This document shows, in pieces, positions 1-8,422 of a stretch of DNA of 64,000 nucleotides. The translations under genes were made by a program, and so were the position numbers. Position 1 is the stretch's first letter, and each line of letters begins with the position of its first letter. Source of the stretch: Anaerolineales bacterium (GTDB lineage: Bacteria; Chloroflexota; Anaerolineae; Anaerolineales; Villigracilaceae); the NCBI GenBank assembly GCA_016934715.1, contig JAFGSI010000067.1, positions 29,584 to 93,583 of the forward strand, given 5' to 3'. The notes beneath the pieces were generated by a model. That model had not been told where the DNA came from and made no database searches. It worked only from the letters and a program-made list of their open reading frames with translations.

Positions 1-1
1 C

Positions 2-619
2 ATGAACCTGTACTACGGCTGCGGGGCGTGGGGCGATCCCGAGGTCTCGGACAAGAAGCACCACCCGATCGATGACGGGACGCCCCGTTTCCGGCGCATC
101 CACCTCAGCCACATCACGGCCCGCAATGTCAGGCTGGCCGCCGGTTTCGTATACGGGCTGGCGGAAATGCCGGTCGAGGACCTGACCCTGTCTGACGTCT
201 CGATCTCGATCACCAGCGAGGCCGAAGCCGGTTACCCTGAAATGGCGGATGACATCCCCGAGATGCAGCAGGCCGGATTCTTCGTCCGCAACGCCCACCG
301 CCTGCGCCTGGAACGGGTCGAGATCAGCAATCAGCGCGGTCCGGCCTTCGATATCGGCGAGGCATCCCAGATCGAGATCAGCACCTGTGGCACGCCCACA
401 CCTGCCGCGGGCCAGCCGGTCATCCGCCTGCAGAATGTGGCGTCGGCTTTTGTGCGCGCCTGCCGGCAAGAATCAGAGGACCACATCTTCCTGCAGATCG
501 AGGGCAGCCGGACCCGCGACCTGGTCCTGGCCGGCAATGCCCTGACCTCTGCTGCCGTACAGAGCGGGGCGGACGTGCCGCCGGACGCGCTGCAGATCAT
601 CTCTGGAGAGATCCTATGA
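2..619 (+). CDS. GH28 polygalacturonase-like protein, C-terminal part
   Basis: This is the end of a glycoside hydrolase family 28 (right-handed beta-helix) enzyme, which cleaves galacturonan in pectin. What remains is about 205 residues of parallel beta-helix coils, with repeated segments of the form RRIHLSHITARNV and LTLSDVSISI. Family members are usually over 400 residues and the catalytic Asp cluster lies upstream, so the gene is cut by the left edge; the ATG at base 2 is probably internal. It overlaps the next gene by ATGA, so the two are translationally coupled. The assignment rests on fold-like repeats and pectin-pathway context, and other beta-helix pectinases remain possible. Confidence 0.6.
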   Translation: MNLYYGCGAWGDPEVSDKKHHPIDDGTPRFRRIHLSHITARNVRLAAGFVYGLAEMPVEDLTLSDVSISITSEAEAGYPEMADDIPEMQQAGFFVRNAHRLRLERVEISNQRGPAFDIGEASQIEISTCGTPTPAAGQPVIRLQNVASAFVRACRQESEDHIFLQIEGSRTRDLVLAGNALTSAAVQSGADVPPDALQIISGEIL

Positions 620-1647
620 AAGTCGTCACCTTTGGCGAGATCATGCTGCGCCTGGCGCCGCCCGGGTTCCAGCGTTTCACGCAGGCGCGCCGTTTCGAGG
701 CGACCTACGGCGGTGGGGAGGCCAACGTGGCCGTCTCACTGGCCAACTACGGGGAAGCGGTGGAATTCGTCACCCGCCTGCCCAAGAACGATCTGGGCGA
801 GGCCTGCTTGAGAAGCCTGCGTTTCCACGGGGTGGGTACGGAACACATCCTGCGCGGCGGCGAACGGATCGGGATCTACTTTCTCGAGACCGGGGCGGCC
901 CAGCGCGCCAGCAAGGTGATCTATGACCGGGCCGGGTCGAGCTTTGCAACCCTCCAGCCGGGGCTGATCAACTGGGAATCCGTCTTTTCCGGCGCCGACT
1001 GGTTCCACTGGACCGGCATCACCCCGGCCGTATCACAGGAGGCGGCTGAATCCTGTCACGAGGCGATCGAAGCCGCCCGGAGGCTGGGACTCACGGTCTC
1101 GTGCGACCTGAACTACCGCGCCAAGCTGTGGAAGTGGGGCCGTCCGGCCGGGGAGGTGATGTCCGACCTGGTCGGCCTGTGCCAGGTGGCCCTCGGCAAT
1201 GAAGAGGATGCCGATAAGATCTTTGGCATCCGCGCCGCCGGGGCCGAAGTGACCGCCGGGAAGGTGGCGGCGGACCAGTACCGATTCGTCTGCGAGGCGC
1301 TGGCGGATCGTTTTCCCAGCCTCGAGACGATCTCCATCACCCTGCGCGGCTCACACTCGGCCAGTCACAACAGCTGGTCGGGCGTGCTCTGGCAGAAAAG
1401 CAATTTCTACGCCGCGCCCACCTACGAGATCCTGCCCATTGTCGACCGGGTTGGCGGTGGGGACGCCTTCATGGGCGGGCTGATCCACGGCCTGCGTGCC
1501 TATCCTGACGACCCCCGCAGGGCACTCGATTTTGCCGCCGCGGCCGCCTGCCTCAAGCACTCCATCTCCGGCGACTTCAACCTGGCCAGTGCCGACGAGG
1601 TCGAGGCGCTGATGGCTGGGGACGCCTCGGGGCGCGTCTCCCGCTGA
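616..1647 (+). CDS. kdgK: 2-keto-3-deoxygluconate kinase, PfkB family
   Basis: Phosphorylates 2-keto-3-deoxygluconate (KDG) with ATP to KDPG in the cytoplasm. The 343-residue length fits ribokinase/PfkB sugar kinases. Visible signatures are the substrate-side GGGEANVA near residue 33, DLNYRAKLW near 165, which is typical of KDG kinases, and the ATP/anion-hole motif VGGGDAFMGG near 280 carrying the catalytic Asp. The start overlaps the GH28 stop, and a KDPG aldolase follows two genes later, which gives the natural next step. A second, more divergent PfkB kinase closes the operon, so substrate division between the two is open. Confidence 0.85.
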   Translation: MKVVTFGEIMLRLAPPGFQRFTQARRFEATYGGGEANVAVSLANYGEAVEFVTRLPKNDLGEACLRSLRFHGVGTEHILRGGERIGIYFLETGAAQRASKVIYDRAGSSFATLQPGLINWESVFSGADWFHWTGITPAVSQEAAESCHEAIEAARRLGLTVSCDLNYRAKLWKWGRPAGEVMSDLVGLCQVALGNEEDADKIFGIRAAGAEVTAGKVAADQYRFVCEALADRFPSLETISITLRGSHSASHNSWSGVLWQKSNFYAAPTYEILPIVDRVGGGDAFMGGLIHGLRAYPDDPRRALDFAAAAACLKHSISGDFNLASADEVEALMAGDASGRVSR

Positions 1648-1657
1648 GGGGGGTGCC

Positions 1658-2542
1658 ATGCGGCTGGTCACATTCCGCTACCGGGAGCGGGTCCGCATTG
1701 GGGCGCTGGTCGACCGCGGCGGTGAAACCTATGTTCAGAGCCTGGACCAGGGACAGCAAGCGTTTCCTACCAGTCTTCTCTCTCTCCTGACTGCCAGGGC
1801 TTCCGCGTCGGTGGGGGCGCGTGAGGCCCTGGCGTCCGGGGCGGCGGCGGAGTGGATCCCGGAACGGGAAGTGACCCTGCTGGCGCCCGTGCCGCGCCCG
1901 GGCAAGATCCTGTGCGTGGGGCACAACTACGCGGGCCACATCGGCATCGGACGCAGCCGCCCGCCCGAGTACCCGACCATTTTCAGCAAGACGGCCAACA
2001 CCATCATCGGGCCGGCCGACCCCATCCTCCTGCCGCGCCTGACTGCCCAGTTGGATTACGAGGCCGAACTGGCAGTCATCATCGGCCGGGGCGGACGTTA
2101 CATCTCCGAGGCCTCTGCCCTCGAGCATGTGGCCGGTTATGCTGCCTTCAACGACGTCAGCGCCCGTGATATCCAGAAACGCACCGGCCAGTGGATGCTG
2201 GGCAAGTCGTTCGATACCTTTGGACCGCTCGGCCCGGCGCTGGTCACGGCCGACGAAATCCCCGATCCGCACTGCCTCGACCTGGAGTTGACGGTCAACG
2301 GCGTGCCCAAACAGCGGGCCAACACCCGCGACCTGATCTTCTCCGTCCCGTTCCTGGTGGCCTACTTGAGCTCGGTGCTGACCCTCGAGCCGGGCGACGT
2401 GATCGCCACCGGGACCCCGGCCAAACTGCCCGCGGCGGCCGACCCGCAGCGCTTCCTCGAACCCGGCGATGTGGTGCGGGTCACGATCGAGAAGATCGGC
2501 AGCCTGAACAACCCGATCGTGGCCGAGCCGGACGGCCAGTAG
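1658..2542 (+). CDS. Fumarylacetoacetate hydrolase (FAH) family protein
   Basis: A 294-residue FAH-family enzyme. These metal-dependent proteins hydrolyse or decarboxylate short oxo-acids. The N-terminal third is the small leader domain; the catalytic domain begins around GKILCVGHNYAGHIG (residue 82). The acidic metal ligands sit in DYEAELAVIIG (about 133) and FNDVSARDIQ (about 163), and the C-terminal ATGTPA turn is present. It lies between kdgK and the KDPG aldolase, so a role on a 2-keto-3-deoxy or diketo sugar acid is likely. Paralogues act on 2,4-diketo-3-deoxy sugar acids or acylpyruvates; the exact substrate cannot be read from sequence. Confidence 0.8.
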   Translation: MRLVTFRYRERVRIGALVDRGGETYVQSLDQGQQAFPTSLLSLLTARASASVGAREALASGAAAEWIPEREVTLLAPVPRPGKILCVGHNYAGHIGIGRSRPPEYPTIFSKTANTIIGPADPILLPRLTAQLDYEAELAVIIGRGGRYISEASALEHVAGYAAFNDVSARDIQKRTGQWMLGKSFDTFGPLGPALVTADEIPDPHCLDLELTVNGVPKQRANTRDLIFSVPFLVAYLSSVLTLEPGDVIATGTPAKLPAAADPQRFLEPGDVVRVTIEKIGSLNNPIVAEPDGQ

Positions 2543-2558
2543 AAAGGAGACACTTCGT

Positions 2559-3236
2559 ATGGCTCGTTTCATGCGTCTGGACGTCATCCAGACCCTGCTC
2601 GAGATCGGTGTCCTGCCGCTGTTCTACCAGGGTGACATGGAGACCGCCTTCGAACTGGTGAAGGCCTGTGCCCGCGGCGGGGCCCGGGCGATCGAGTTCA
2701 CCAACCGCGGCGAACTGGCCTACCCGGTCTTCGCCGAACTGGTCCGGCGCTTTGCTCAGGCTGATCCCGACGTGATCCTGGGGGTCGGGTCGGTCATCGA
2801 CGCCCCGACCGCGGCGCTCTTCCTGGCGGCCGGGGCCAACTTCATCGTCGGACCGAGCTTCAATCCCGAGATCGCCCGGCTGTGCAACCGGCGCAAGCTG
2901 CTCTACCTCCCGGGCTGCGCCACGGAGACCGAGATCTCCACCGCCGAGGAGTTCGGCGCCGAGATCTGCAAGGTCTTCCCCGGGGAGACCGTCGGCGGGC
3001 CGGCGTTCATAAAGGCCGTCATGGCGCCCTGCCCCTGGCACCGCCTGATCCCCACTGGCGGCGTGGATGCCAGCCAGGCCAGCATCCGCGAATGGATCCG
3101 GGCCGGTGCGGCGGCGGTCGGGTTGGGCAGCAAGCTGGTTTCCGCCCGGGCGGTTGCTGACCAGGATTACGATGGCATCGCCTCCAGAACGGCCGACTGC
3201 ATTGCGTGGGTCAAGGCGGCGCGGAGCGTCCCATAA
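2559..3236 (+). CDS. eda: KDPG/KHG aldolase
   Basis: Class I aldolase cleaving 2-keto-3-deoxy-6-phosphogluconate into pyruvate and glyceraldehyde-3-phosphate. It has 225 residues, near the usual 205-215. The general-base Glu is in AIEFTNRG (about 47) and the Schiff-base Lys in ICKVFPGE (about 139), aligning with the KFFPAE region of Eda. The glycine-rich phosphate site IPTGGV follows. An AAAGGAG ribosome site lies upstream, with ATG at 2559; an in-frame ATG at 2571 is a possible alternative. It completes the kinase-aldolase pair for KDG breakdown. Confidence 0.92.
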   Translation: MARFMRLDVIQTLLEIGVLPLFYQGDMETAFELVKACARGGARAIEFTNRGELAYPVFAELVRRFAQADPDVILGVGSVIDAPTAALFLAAGANFIVGPSFNPEIARLCNRRKLLYLPGCATETEISTAEEFGAEICKVFPGETVGGPAFIKAVMAPCPWHRLIPTGGVDASQASIREWIRAGAAAVGLGSKLVSARAVADQDYDGIASRTADCIAWVKAARSVP

Positions 3237-3329
3237 CCCGGAATGATCGCTGCAAGCAGCGCACACAGGCGCGCCGGGAACTATTTCAACTGCTGATTTA
3301 GCCAGGCAATCACGAAAGGAGTTGCTGAG

Positions 3330-4151
3330 ATGAAATACCACACGTATCTGACCGCGGATCCGGGCCTGAACAGCCCGTCCATGAACCCCTGCCAGTTGCT
3401 CGACTTCGGCTTTCTCAAGCTGGCGGCCGGTGAGAGCTACCAGGCTGCGACCCCGGATCGTGAACTGCTGGCCGTGATCCTGGGCGGCAGGGCCAGCTTC
3501 GAGGTCAACGGCCAGGATTTTGAAAAGGTCGGCGGGCGGCCGAACGTCTTCGCCGGCAAACCGCACTCGGTCTACATCCCGGCCGGGGCCGAGTTCAGCA
3601 TCCGTGCCGAGGGCCCGGTCGAGATCGCTCTGCCCGGGGCCCCCAGCGACGAGACCGGCATCCAGCCGTACCTCATCGCCCCGGCGCAGGTGGCCAACGG
3701 GGCCTGGGGAGCGGCCAACTTCAAGCGCTACTTCCACCAGATCTTAACCACCGCTGCCCAGCCCGAACTCCCCGCCCGGCGGCTGATCGTCGGTGAGACT
3801 TTCACGCCCAGCGGCAACTGGAGCACCTATCCGCCCCACAAGCACCAGGTCGACGATCTGCCGCGCCAGGCTTACCATGAGGAGATGTACTACTTCCGGC
3901 TCAGCCCTGCCGACGGCTTTGGCATCTGCCATTATTACAACGAAGAGGGTGAGGACGAGAATTTCACCGTGCGCGACAACAGCCTGCATATGATGCCGCG
4001 CGGCTATCACACGGTGGTCAGTGCCCCCGGCTATACCACCTACTACCTGTGGTTCCTGGCCGGAAACCAGCGTCTCCAGGCGACCGTGGACGACCCGGCC
4101 CTGGGCTGGGTGGGGCGGACGGTGGCGATGTTCAAAGAATTGGAACACTAG
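3330..4151 (+). CDS. IolB/KduI-family isomerase (5-deoxyuronate isomerase)
   Basis: A 273-residue double cupin of the KduI/IolB family. The residues resemble IolB (5-deoxyglucuronate isomerase) more than KduI, especially GNWSTYPPHKHQVDD (about 165), HEEMYYFR and PRGYHTVV, which supply the His/His/Glu/His metal site. The context is not inositol breakdown, since the next gene is kduD. The simplest reading is that this enzyme does the KduI step: 5-keto-4-deoxyuronate from pectin lyase products to 3-deoxy-D-glycero-2,5-hexodiulosonate. AAAGGAG lies 8 bases before the ATG. Family is secure; substrate is inferred. Confidence 0.8.
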   Translation: MKYHTYLTADPGLNSPSMNPCQLLDFGFLKLAAGESYQAATPDRELLAVILGGRASFEVNGQDFEKVGGRPNVFAGKPHSVYIPAGAEFSIRAEGPVEIALPGAPSDETGIQPYLIAPAQVANGAWGAANFKRYFHQILTTAAQPELPARRLIVGETFTPSGNWSTYPPHKHQVDDLPRQAYHEEMYYFRLSPADGFGICHYYNEEGEDENFTVRDNSLHMMPRGYHTVVSAPGYTTYYLWFLAGNQRLQATVDDPALGWVGRTVAMFKELEH

Positions 4152-4153
4152 CC

Positions 4154-4921
4154 ATGACGACCCTCGACTCCTTCGCGCTCTCTGGAAAAGTCGCCCTGGT
4201 GACCGGGGCCGGCCAGGGCCTTGGGCAGGGGATGGCCCTGGCCCTGGCCGGGGCCGGGGCGGACATCGCCGGATTGGACCGGGGTCCGAGCGCGGCGACC
4301 GGGGAAGCGCTGCGGGCCCTCGGGCGGCGCTACCAGGAGGTGGTCTGTGACCTGCGGGCTGCCAGTGTCGACGATCTGAACGCGATCGTCACCGATTGTG
4401 TCCGGGAACTGGGCCGGCTCGACATCCTGGTCAACAATGCCGGTATCATCCGCCGCACCCCGGCCATCGACTTCAGCCAGGCCGACTGGGATGATGTCCT
4501 GCAGATCAACCTGCGGGCGGCCTTCTTCCTGGCCCAGGCCGCGGCCAGGGCCATGATCCCGCAGGGCGGCGGCAAGATCATCAATATCGCCTCGATGCTC
4601 TCCTTCCAGGGCGGCATCCTGGTGCCCTCCTACACGGCAGCCAAGAGCGGTCTGGCCGGGCTCACGCGCGCCCTGGCCAACGAGTGGGCCGGGCATGGCG
4701 TCAACGTCAATGCCATCGCTCCCGGGTACATGGCCACCGAAAACACCGCCGCTTTGCGGGCCGACCCCGAACGCGCCCCGGCCATCCTGGCACGCATCCC
4801 GGCCGGACGCTGGGGCGAGCCGGCTGACCTGCAGGGGGCGGTCGTCTTCCTGGCCTCGGCCGCCTCGGACTACGTTCACGGCGCCATCCTGCCGGTGGAC
4901 GGCGGCTGGCTTACGCGGTAA
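4154..4921 (+). CDS. kduD: 2-keto-3-deoxygluconate 5-dehydrogenase, SDR
   Basis: Short-chain dehydrogenase of 255 residues that reduces 2,5-diketo-3-deoxygluconate to KDG with NAD(P)H. The classical SDR set is visible: TGAGQGLGQG (about 16), NNAGI (about 95), Ser in IINIASM (about 145), YTAAK (about 160) and the C-terminal VDGGW. The ATG at 4154 is two bases after the isomerase stop and matches the family N-terminus; a longer frame opening at 4049 lies inside the previous gene. With the preceding isomerase it forms the KduI-KduD pair feeding KDG to the kinase and aldolase upstream. Confidence 0.87.
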   Translation: MTTLDSFALSGKVALVTGAGQGLGQGMALALAGAGADIAGLDRGPSAATGEALRALGRRYQEVVCDLRAASVDDLNAIVTDCVRELGRLDILVNNAGIIRRTPAIDFSQADWDDVLQINLRAAFFLAQAAARAMIPQGGGKIINIASMLSFQGGILVPSYTAAKSGLAGLTRALANEWAGHGVNVNAIAPGYMATENTAALRADPERAPAILARIPAGRWGEPADLQGAVVFLASAASDYVHGAILPVDGGWLTR

Positions 4922-4955
4922 TATCAGGTCGAAGATCTGCTCTCAGGAGATGCGC

Positions 4956-6368
4956 ATGTCCCTGCTCCCAGCCGACCGGTTCTTCAGCCCGGACCCGGCC
5001 CAGAAGAACGTTGCCGGTGAACTGTATGCCCAGGTGGCAGCCCTGCCGCTGGTCTGCCCGCACGGGCATGTCGACCCGCGCCTGTTTGCCGACCCCCAGG
5101 CGACCTTCGGGTCCCCGGCGGACCTGTTCATCATCCCCGATCACTACGTCACCCGGATGCTCTACTCGCAGGGCGTCCCGCTGGAGCAACTTGGCGTCCC
5201 GCGGCTGGACGGCGGGCAGGTCGAGAGGGATCACCGCAAGATCTGGCACGCTTTCTGCGAGAACTTCCACCTGTTTCGTGGTACGCCCTCCGGCATCTGG
5301 CTGCAGCACGAACTGAGCGAGGTTTTCGGCCTGGAGGAAAGGCCCTCGGCCGCCAACGCCGACCGGCTCTACGGGACGATCGCCGAGAAACTGGCCGCAC
5401 CCGCCTTCACACCCCGGGCGCTGTTCGAACGCTTCAAGATCGAGGCCCTGTGCACCACCGACGCGGCCACGGACACGCTCGGCCACCATCAGGCCATCCA
5501 GGCCTCCGGCTGGGGCGGGCGGGTGATCCCGACCTTCCGCCCGGACGCGGTCGTCGACCTGGACAGGCCCGGTTGGCCTGCCCACATCGCCGCCTTGAGC
5601 GAAGCCAGCGGCATCGCGGTCGTGGACCATGCTTCCTACATCCGCGCCCTGGAGCAGCGCCGGGAATCCTTTAAAACCCTGGGCGCGGTCGCCACGGATC
5701 ACGCCGCGATCACGCCCGCCACCGGAAGCCTGACCCCGGCGGAGGCGGAGGCCATTTTCCAGCGGGCGCTCAAGGGCCAGGCCGCGCCTGGCGAGGCCGT
5801 TCTTTTCGGCGGGCACATGCTGATGGAAATGGCCCGTATGAGCGTCGAGGACGGGCTGGTCATGCAGCTGCATCCCGGTGCGTACCGAAATCACAACCAG
5901 GCGCTCTTCCAGCGCTTCGGGGCGGACCGGGGCGCCGATATTCCGGTCGGGACCGAGTACACCCGTAACCTGCTCCCGCTGCTGAATGCGTTCGGAAACG
6001 ACCCGCGCCTGACCCTGATCCTGTTCAGCCTCGACGAGACGGCCTACGCCCGCGAGCTGGCGCCCCTGGCCGGGCATTACCCGGCCGTCAAGCTCGGCCC
6101 GCCGTGGTGGTTTCATGACAGCTTGAACGGCATGCGGCGCTATTTCGACCAGGTGCTGGAGACGGCCGGCCTCTACAATACTGCTGGCTTCAACGACGAC
6201 ACGCGCGCCTTCTGCTCCATTCCCGCCCGGCACGATGTCTGGCGGCGGGCCAGTGCCGACTGGGTCGCCGGGCTGGTGGTCCGGCATATCGTCGACATGG
6301 ACGCGGCGCAGGAAATGGTGACCGCACTTGCCTCCGGCCTGGCCAAACGGGCCTACCGGCTCACCTAG
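4956..6368 (+). CDS. uxaC: Glucuronate/galacturonate isomerase
   Basis: Amidohydrolase-fold uronate isomerase converting D-galacturonate to D-tagaturonate and D-glucuronate to D-fructuronate. It has 470 residues, the family length, and begins with the characteristic LCPHGHVDPRLFAD-type metal motif (His-x-His near residue 33). PPWWFHDS and GFNDDTRAF near the C-terminus are also typical. AGGAG at 4945-4949 sits six bases before ATG 4956, so this start is preferred to the ATG at 4950. First committed step of uronate catabolism here; uxaE follows 15 bases downstream. Confidence 0.93.
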   Translation: MSLLPADRFFSPDPAQKNVAGELYAQVAALPLVCPHGHVDPRLFADPQATFGSPADLFIIPDHYVTRMLYSQGVPLEQLGVPRLDGGQVERDHRKIWHAFCENFHLFRGTPSGIWLQHELSEVFGLEERPSAANADRLYGTIAEKLAAPAFTPRALFERFKIEALCTTDAATDTLGHHQAIQASGWGGRVIPTFRPDAVVDLDRPGWPAHIAALSEASGIAVVDHASYIRALEQRRESFKTLGAVATDHAAITPATGSLTPAEAEAIFQRALKGQAAPGEAVLFGGHMLMEMARMSVEDGLVMQLHPGAYRNHNQALFQRFGADRGADIPVGTEYTRNLLPLLNAFGNDPRLTLILFSLDETAYARELAPLAGHYPAVKLGPPWWFHDSLNGMRRYFDQVLETAGLYNTAGFNDDTRAFCSIPARHDVWRRASADWVAGLVVRHIVDMDAAQEMVTALASGLAKRAYRLT

Positions 6369-6383
6369 AAAATAGGGATTGCC

Positions 6384-7565
6384 ATGCTTACACCTCTCGG
6401 ACTTTCCCCCTCCTTCGGCTTCGGTGACCGCCTCGGCCTGGCCACGCCCGGTCATATCAAGGCGGTCAAGGGCACGAGATTTGCCCCGGTCTTCTCCCAG
6501 CAATCGGTGCGCGAGAACACCCGAACCGGGCGTACCCCGCAGCAGGTGCTGGATGATGCCCGGCGCGCCGTCGAGGCCTGTGGCTGGGACGCTCCCTGGG
6601 GCGCCGATGCCGACCACCTGAAGACTGTCGAGGATCTGCCGCCCTTTGTCGCGGCCGGCTACACGTTCTTCACGGTCGACCCCGGGGCGCTTGTCGACAA
6701 CGCCGCCGACCGCGACCCGCTGCCGGTCCTGCAGGACAAGGTCGGGGGACAGGACTGGGAGCAGTTGGCAGGTCTGTACCTGTCCGAAAACAGCGCAATG
6801 GCCTGGCCCCCGGGCGGGAGGATCGCCCGGTTCGACCCGCAGACCCTGCTGCGGGCGGTCGTCAAATATGGCCGGGCGGTTGCGCACACGGTGGCGATCT
6901 ACCGCCGCCTGTCCGAACTTGCCGAGGGCTTTGATTTCGAGGTCTCGGTGGATGAGACTGACTCGCCCACCACCCCGCTCGAGCACTTCTTCATTGCCAG
7001 CGAGTTGACCCGCCAGGGGGTGCGCTTCACTTCCCTGGCACCGCGCTTCGTCGGGCGCTTCGAGAAGGGCGTTGATTACCTCGGCGACCTGGCTGCCCTG
7101 GACGATGAAATGGCCCGCCATGCTGCCGTGACGGCCCACTTCGGATCCTACAAGATCAGCCTGCACTCCGGCTCGGACAAGTTCAGCGTCTACCCGTTGC
7201 TGGCGAAGCACTGGGGCGAACGGGTGCACGTCAAGACGGCCGGGACCTCGTATCTCGAGGCCCTGCGGACGCTGGCGGTGAGCGCGCCGGTGCTCTTCGA
7301 ACAGATCTGGGTTTTGGCGCTGGAGCGCTATCCCAGCGAGCGTGCCACGTATCATGTCTCGGCCGAGCTGGCCCGGGTTCCCGCCGATCTTGCCCTGCCG
7401 GACCTGCTGGACGATTTTCAGGCGCGCGAGATCCTGCACGTCACTTTTGGCTCGGCCCTGGCCCACTTCGGTGCAGAGATCCGGTCCGCCCTGCTCGAAC
7501 ACGCCGAGGCGTATCAAACGAATCTGCAGCGCCATTTTCGCAAGCACCTGGATCTACTGGGCTGA
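6384..7565 (+). CDS. uxaE: Tagaturonate epimerase
   Basis: Member of the UxaE family first defined in Thermotoga, which epimerises D-tagaturonate to D-fructuronate and so joins the galacturonate and glucuronate branches without tagaturonate reductase. The 393-residue protein opens with LGLSPSFGFGDRLGLATPGH and contains the conserved SQQSVRENTRTGRTP stretch, a DETDSPTTPLEH segment and a C-terminal VTFGSALA patch. It lies between uxaC and an SDR oxidoreductase. Identification is by recalled family features; reaction direction is inferred from the operon. Confidence 0.85.
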   Translation: MLTPLGLSPSFGFGDRLGLATPGHIKAVKGTRFAPVFSQQSVRENTRTGRTPQQVLDDARRAVEACGWDAPWGADADHLKTVEDLPPFVAAGYTFFTVDPGALVDNAADRDPLPVLQDKVGGQDWEQLAGLYLSENSAMAWPPGGRIARFDPQTLLRAVVKYGRAVAHTVAIYRRLSELAEGFDFEVSVDETDSPTTPLEHFFIASELTRQGVRFTSLAPRFVGRFEKGVDYLGDLAALDDEMARHAAVTAHFGSYKISLHSGSDKFSVYPLLAKHWGERVHVKTAGTSYLEALRTLAVSAPVLFEQIWVLALERYPSERATYHVSAELARVPADLALPDLLDDFQAREILHVTFGSALAHFGAEIRSALLEHAEAYQTNLQRHFRKHLDLLG

Positions 7566-7607
7566 GGCGGACAGCCGGTTGTCCGCTCTGCACCGAAAGG
7601 AATTCGC

Positions 7608-8414
7608 ATGCCAACCTTTCACGTGACCGATCAAGTCGCCGTCGTGACCGGCGGGGCGGGGGTGCTGTGCGCCGCCATGTGCCGGGCACTGGCAGAGGCA
7701 GGTGCGCGGGTCGCTGTGCTGGATCTGAACAGTTCGGCCGCGGCCGGGCTGGCCGGCGAACTGGGGAACGGCGCCCTTGGCGTGGCCTGTGATGTGCTCG
7801 AGCGGGCCAGCGTCGAGTCCGCTGCCCGGGAAGTGCTGGCAGCCTTCGGGCGGGTCGATATCCTGGTCAACGGGGCCGGCGGCAACAAGCCGGCTGCCAC
7901 CGCCAGCCCCGAGCAGCCCTTCTTCGACCTGCCGGCGGAGGCCCTGCGCTGGGTCTTCGACCTGAACCTGATGGGCACGATCCTGCCGGCCCAGGTCTTC
8001 GGGAAGATCATGGCCGAACAGAGATCTGGCGTCATCCTGAACATCTCCTCGATGAACGCCTTCCGCCCTTTGACCCGGATCGCGGCCTACTCGGCGGCCA
8101 AGGCCGGGGTGAGCAACTTCACCCAATGGCTGGCCGTCCACATGGCTCAGGAATACTCGCCGGCGATCCGGGTCAATGCCCTCGCACCGGGCTTCTTCCT
8201 GACCGAACAGAACCGCTTCCTGCTCACCGACCGGGACAGCGGCGAACTGACCGCCCGCGGCCGGCAGATCATTGCCCACACCCCGCTGGGACGCTTCGGG
8301 ACCCCCGACGACCTGCTCGGGGCACTGCTGTGGCTGGTCTCGCCGGACTCGGCCTTCGTCAGCGGGGTCGTCGTCCCGGTGGACGGCGGCTTCTCGGCCT
8401 ACAGCGGGGTGTGA
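7608..8414 (+). CDS. uxuB: D-mannonate oxidoreductase (fructuronate reductase), SDR type
   Basis: SDR enzyme of 268 residues related to the Bacillus-type UxuB, reducing D-fructuronate to D-mannonate with NADH. Motifs are TGGAGVLC (about 14), VNGAGGNKP (about 88), Ser in ILNISSMNA (about 145), YSAAKAG (about 164) and VPVDGGF at the end. The NGAGGNKP loop followed by a long insertion and FDLPAEALRWVFDLN is typical of this subgroup. AAAGGAA precedes the ATG. No mannonate dehydratase follows; instead a LarA homologue begins nine bases after the stop. Confidence 0.82.
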   Translation: MPTFHVTDQVAVVTGGAGVLCAAMCRALAEAGARVAVLDLNSSAAAGLAGELGNGALGVACDVLERASVESAAREVLAAFGRVDILVNGAGGNKPAATASPEQPFFDLPAEALRWVFDLNLMGTILPAQVFGKIMAEQRSGVILNISSMNAFRPLTRIAAYSAAKAGVSNFTQWLAVHMAQEYSPAIRVNALAPGFFLTEQNRFLLTDRDSGELTARGRQIIAHTPLGRFGTPDDLLGALLWLVSPDSAFVSGVVVPVDGGFSAYSGV

Positions 8415-8422
8415 CGGTAGAG

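Noticed and set aside
3237..3329. Possible promoter inside the uronate operon
   Set aside because: A 93-base gap before the isomerase has no convincing -35/-10 pair.
4911..7547. Long open frame of 878 codons on the minus strand across uxaC and uxaE
   Set aside because: It is the antisense shadow of two clear GC-rich plus-strand genes and its translation (rich in G, R, Q, D and H) has no domain.
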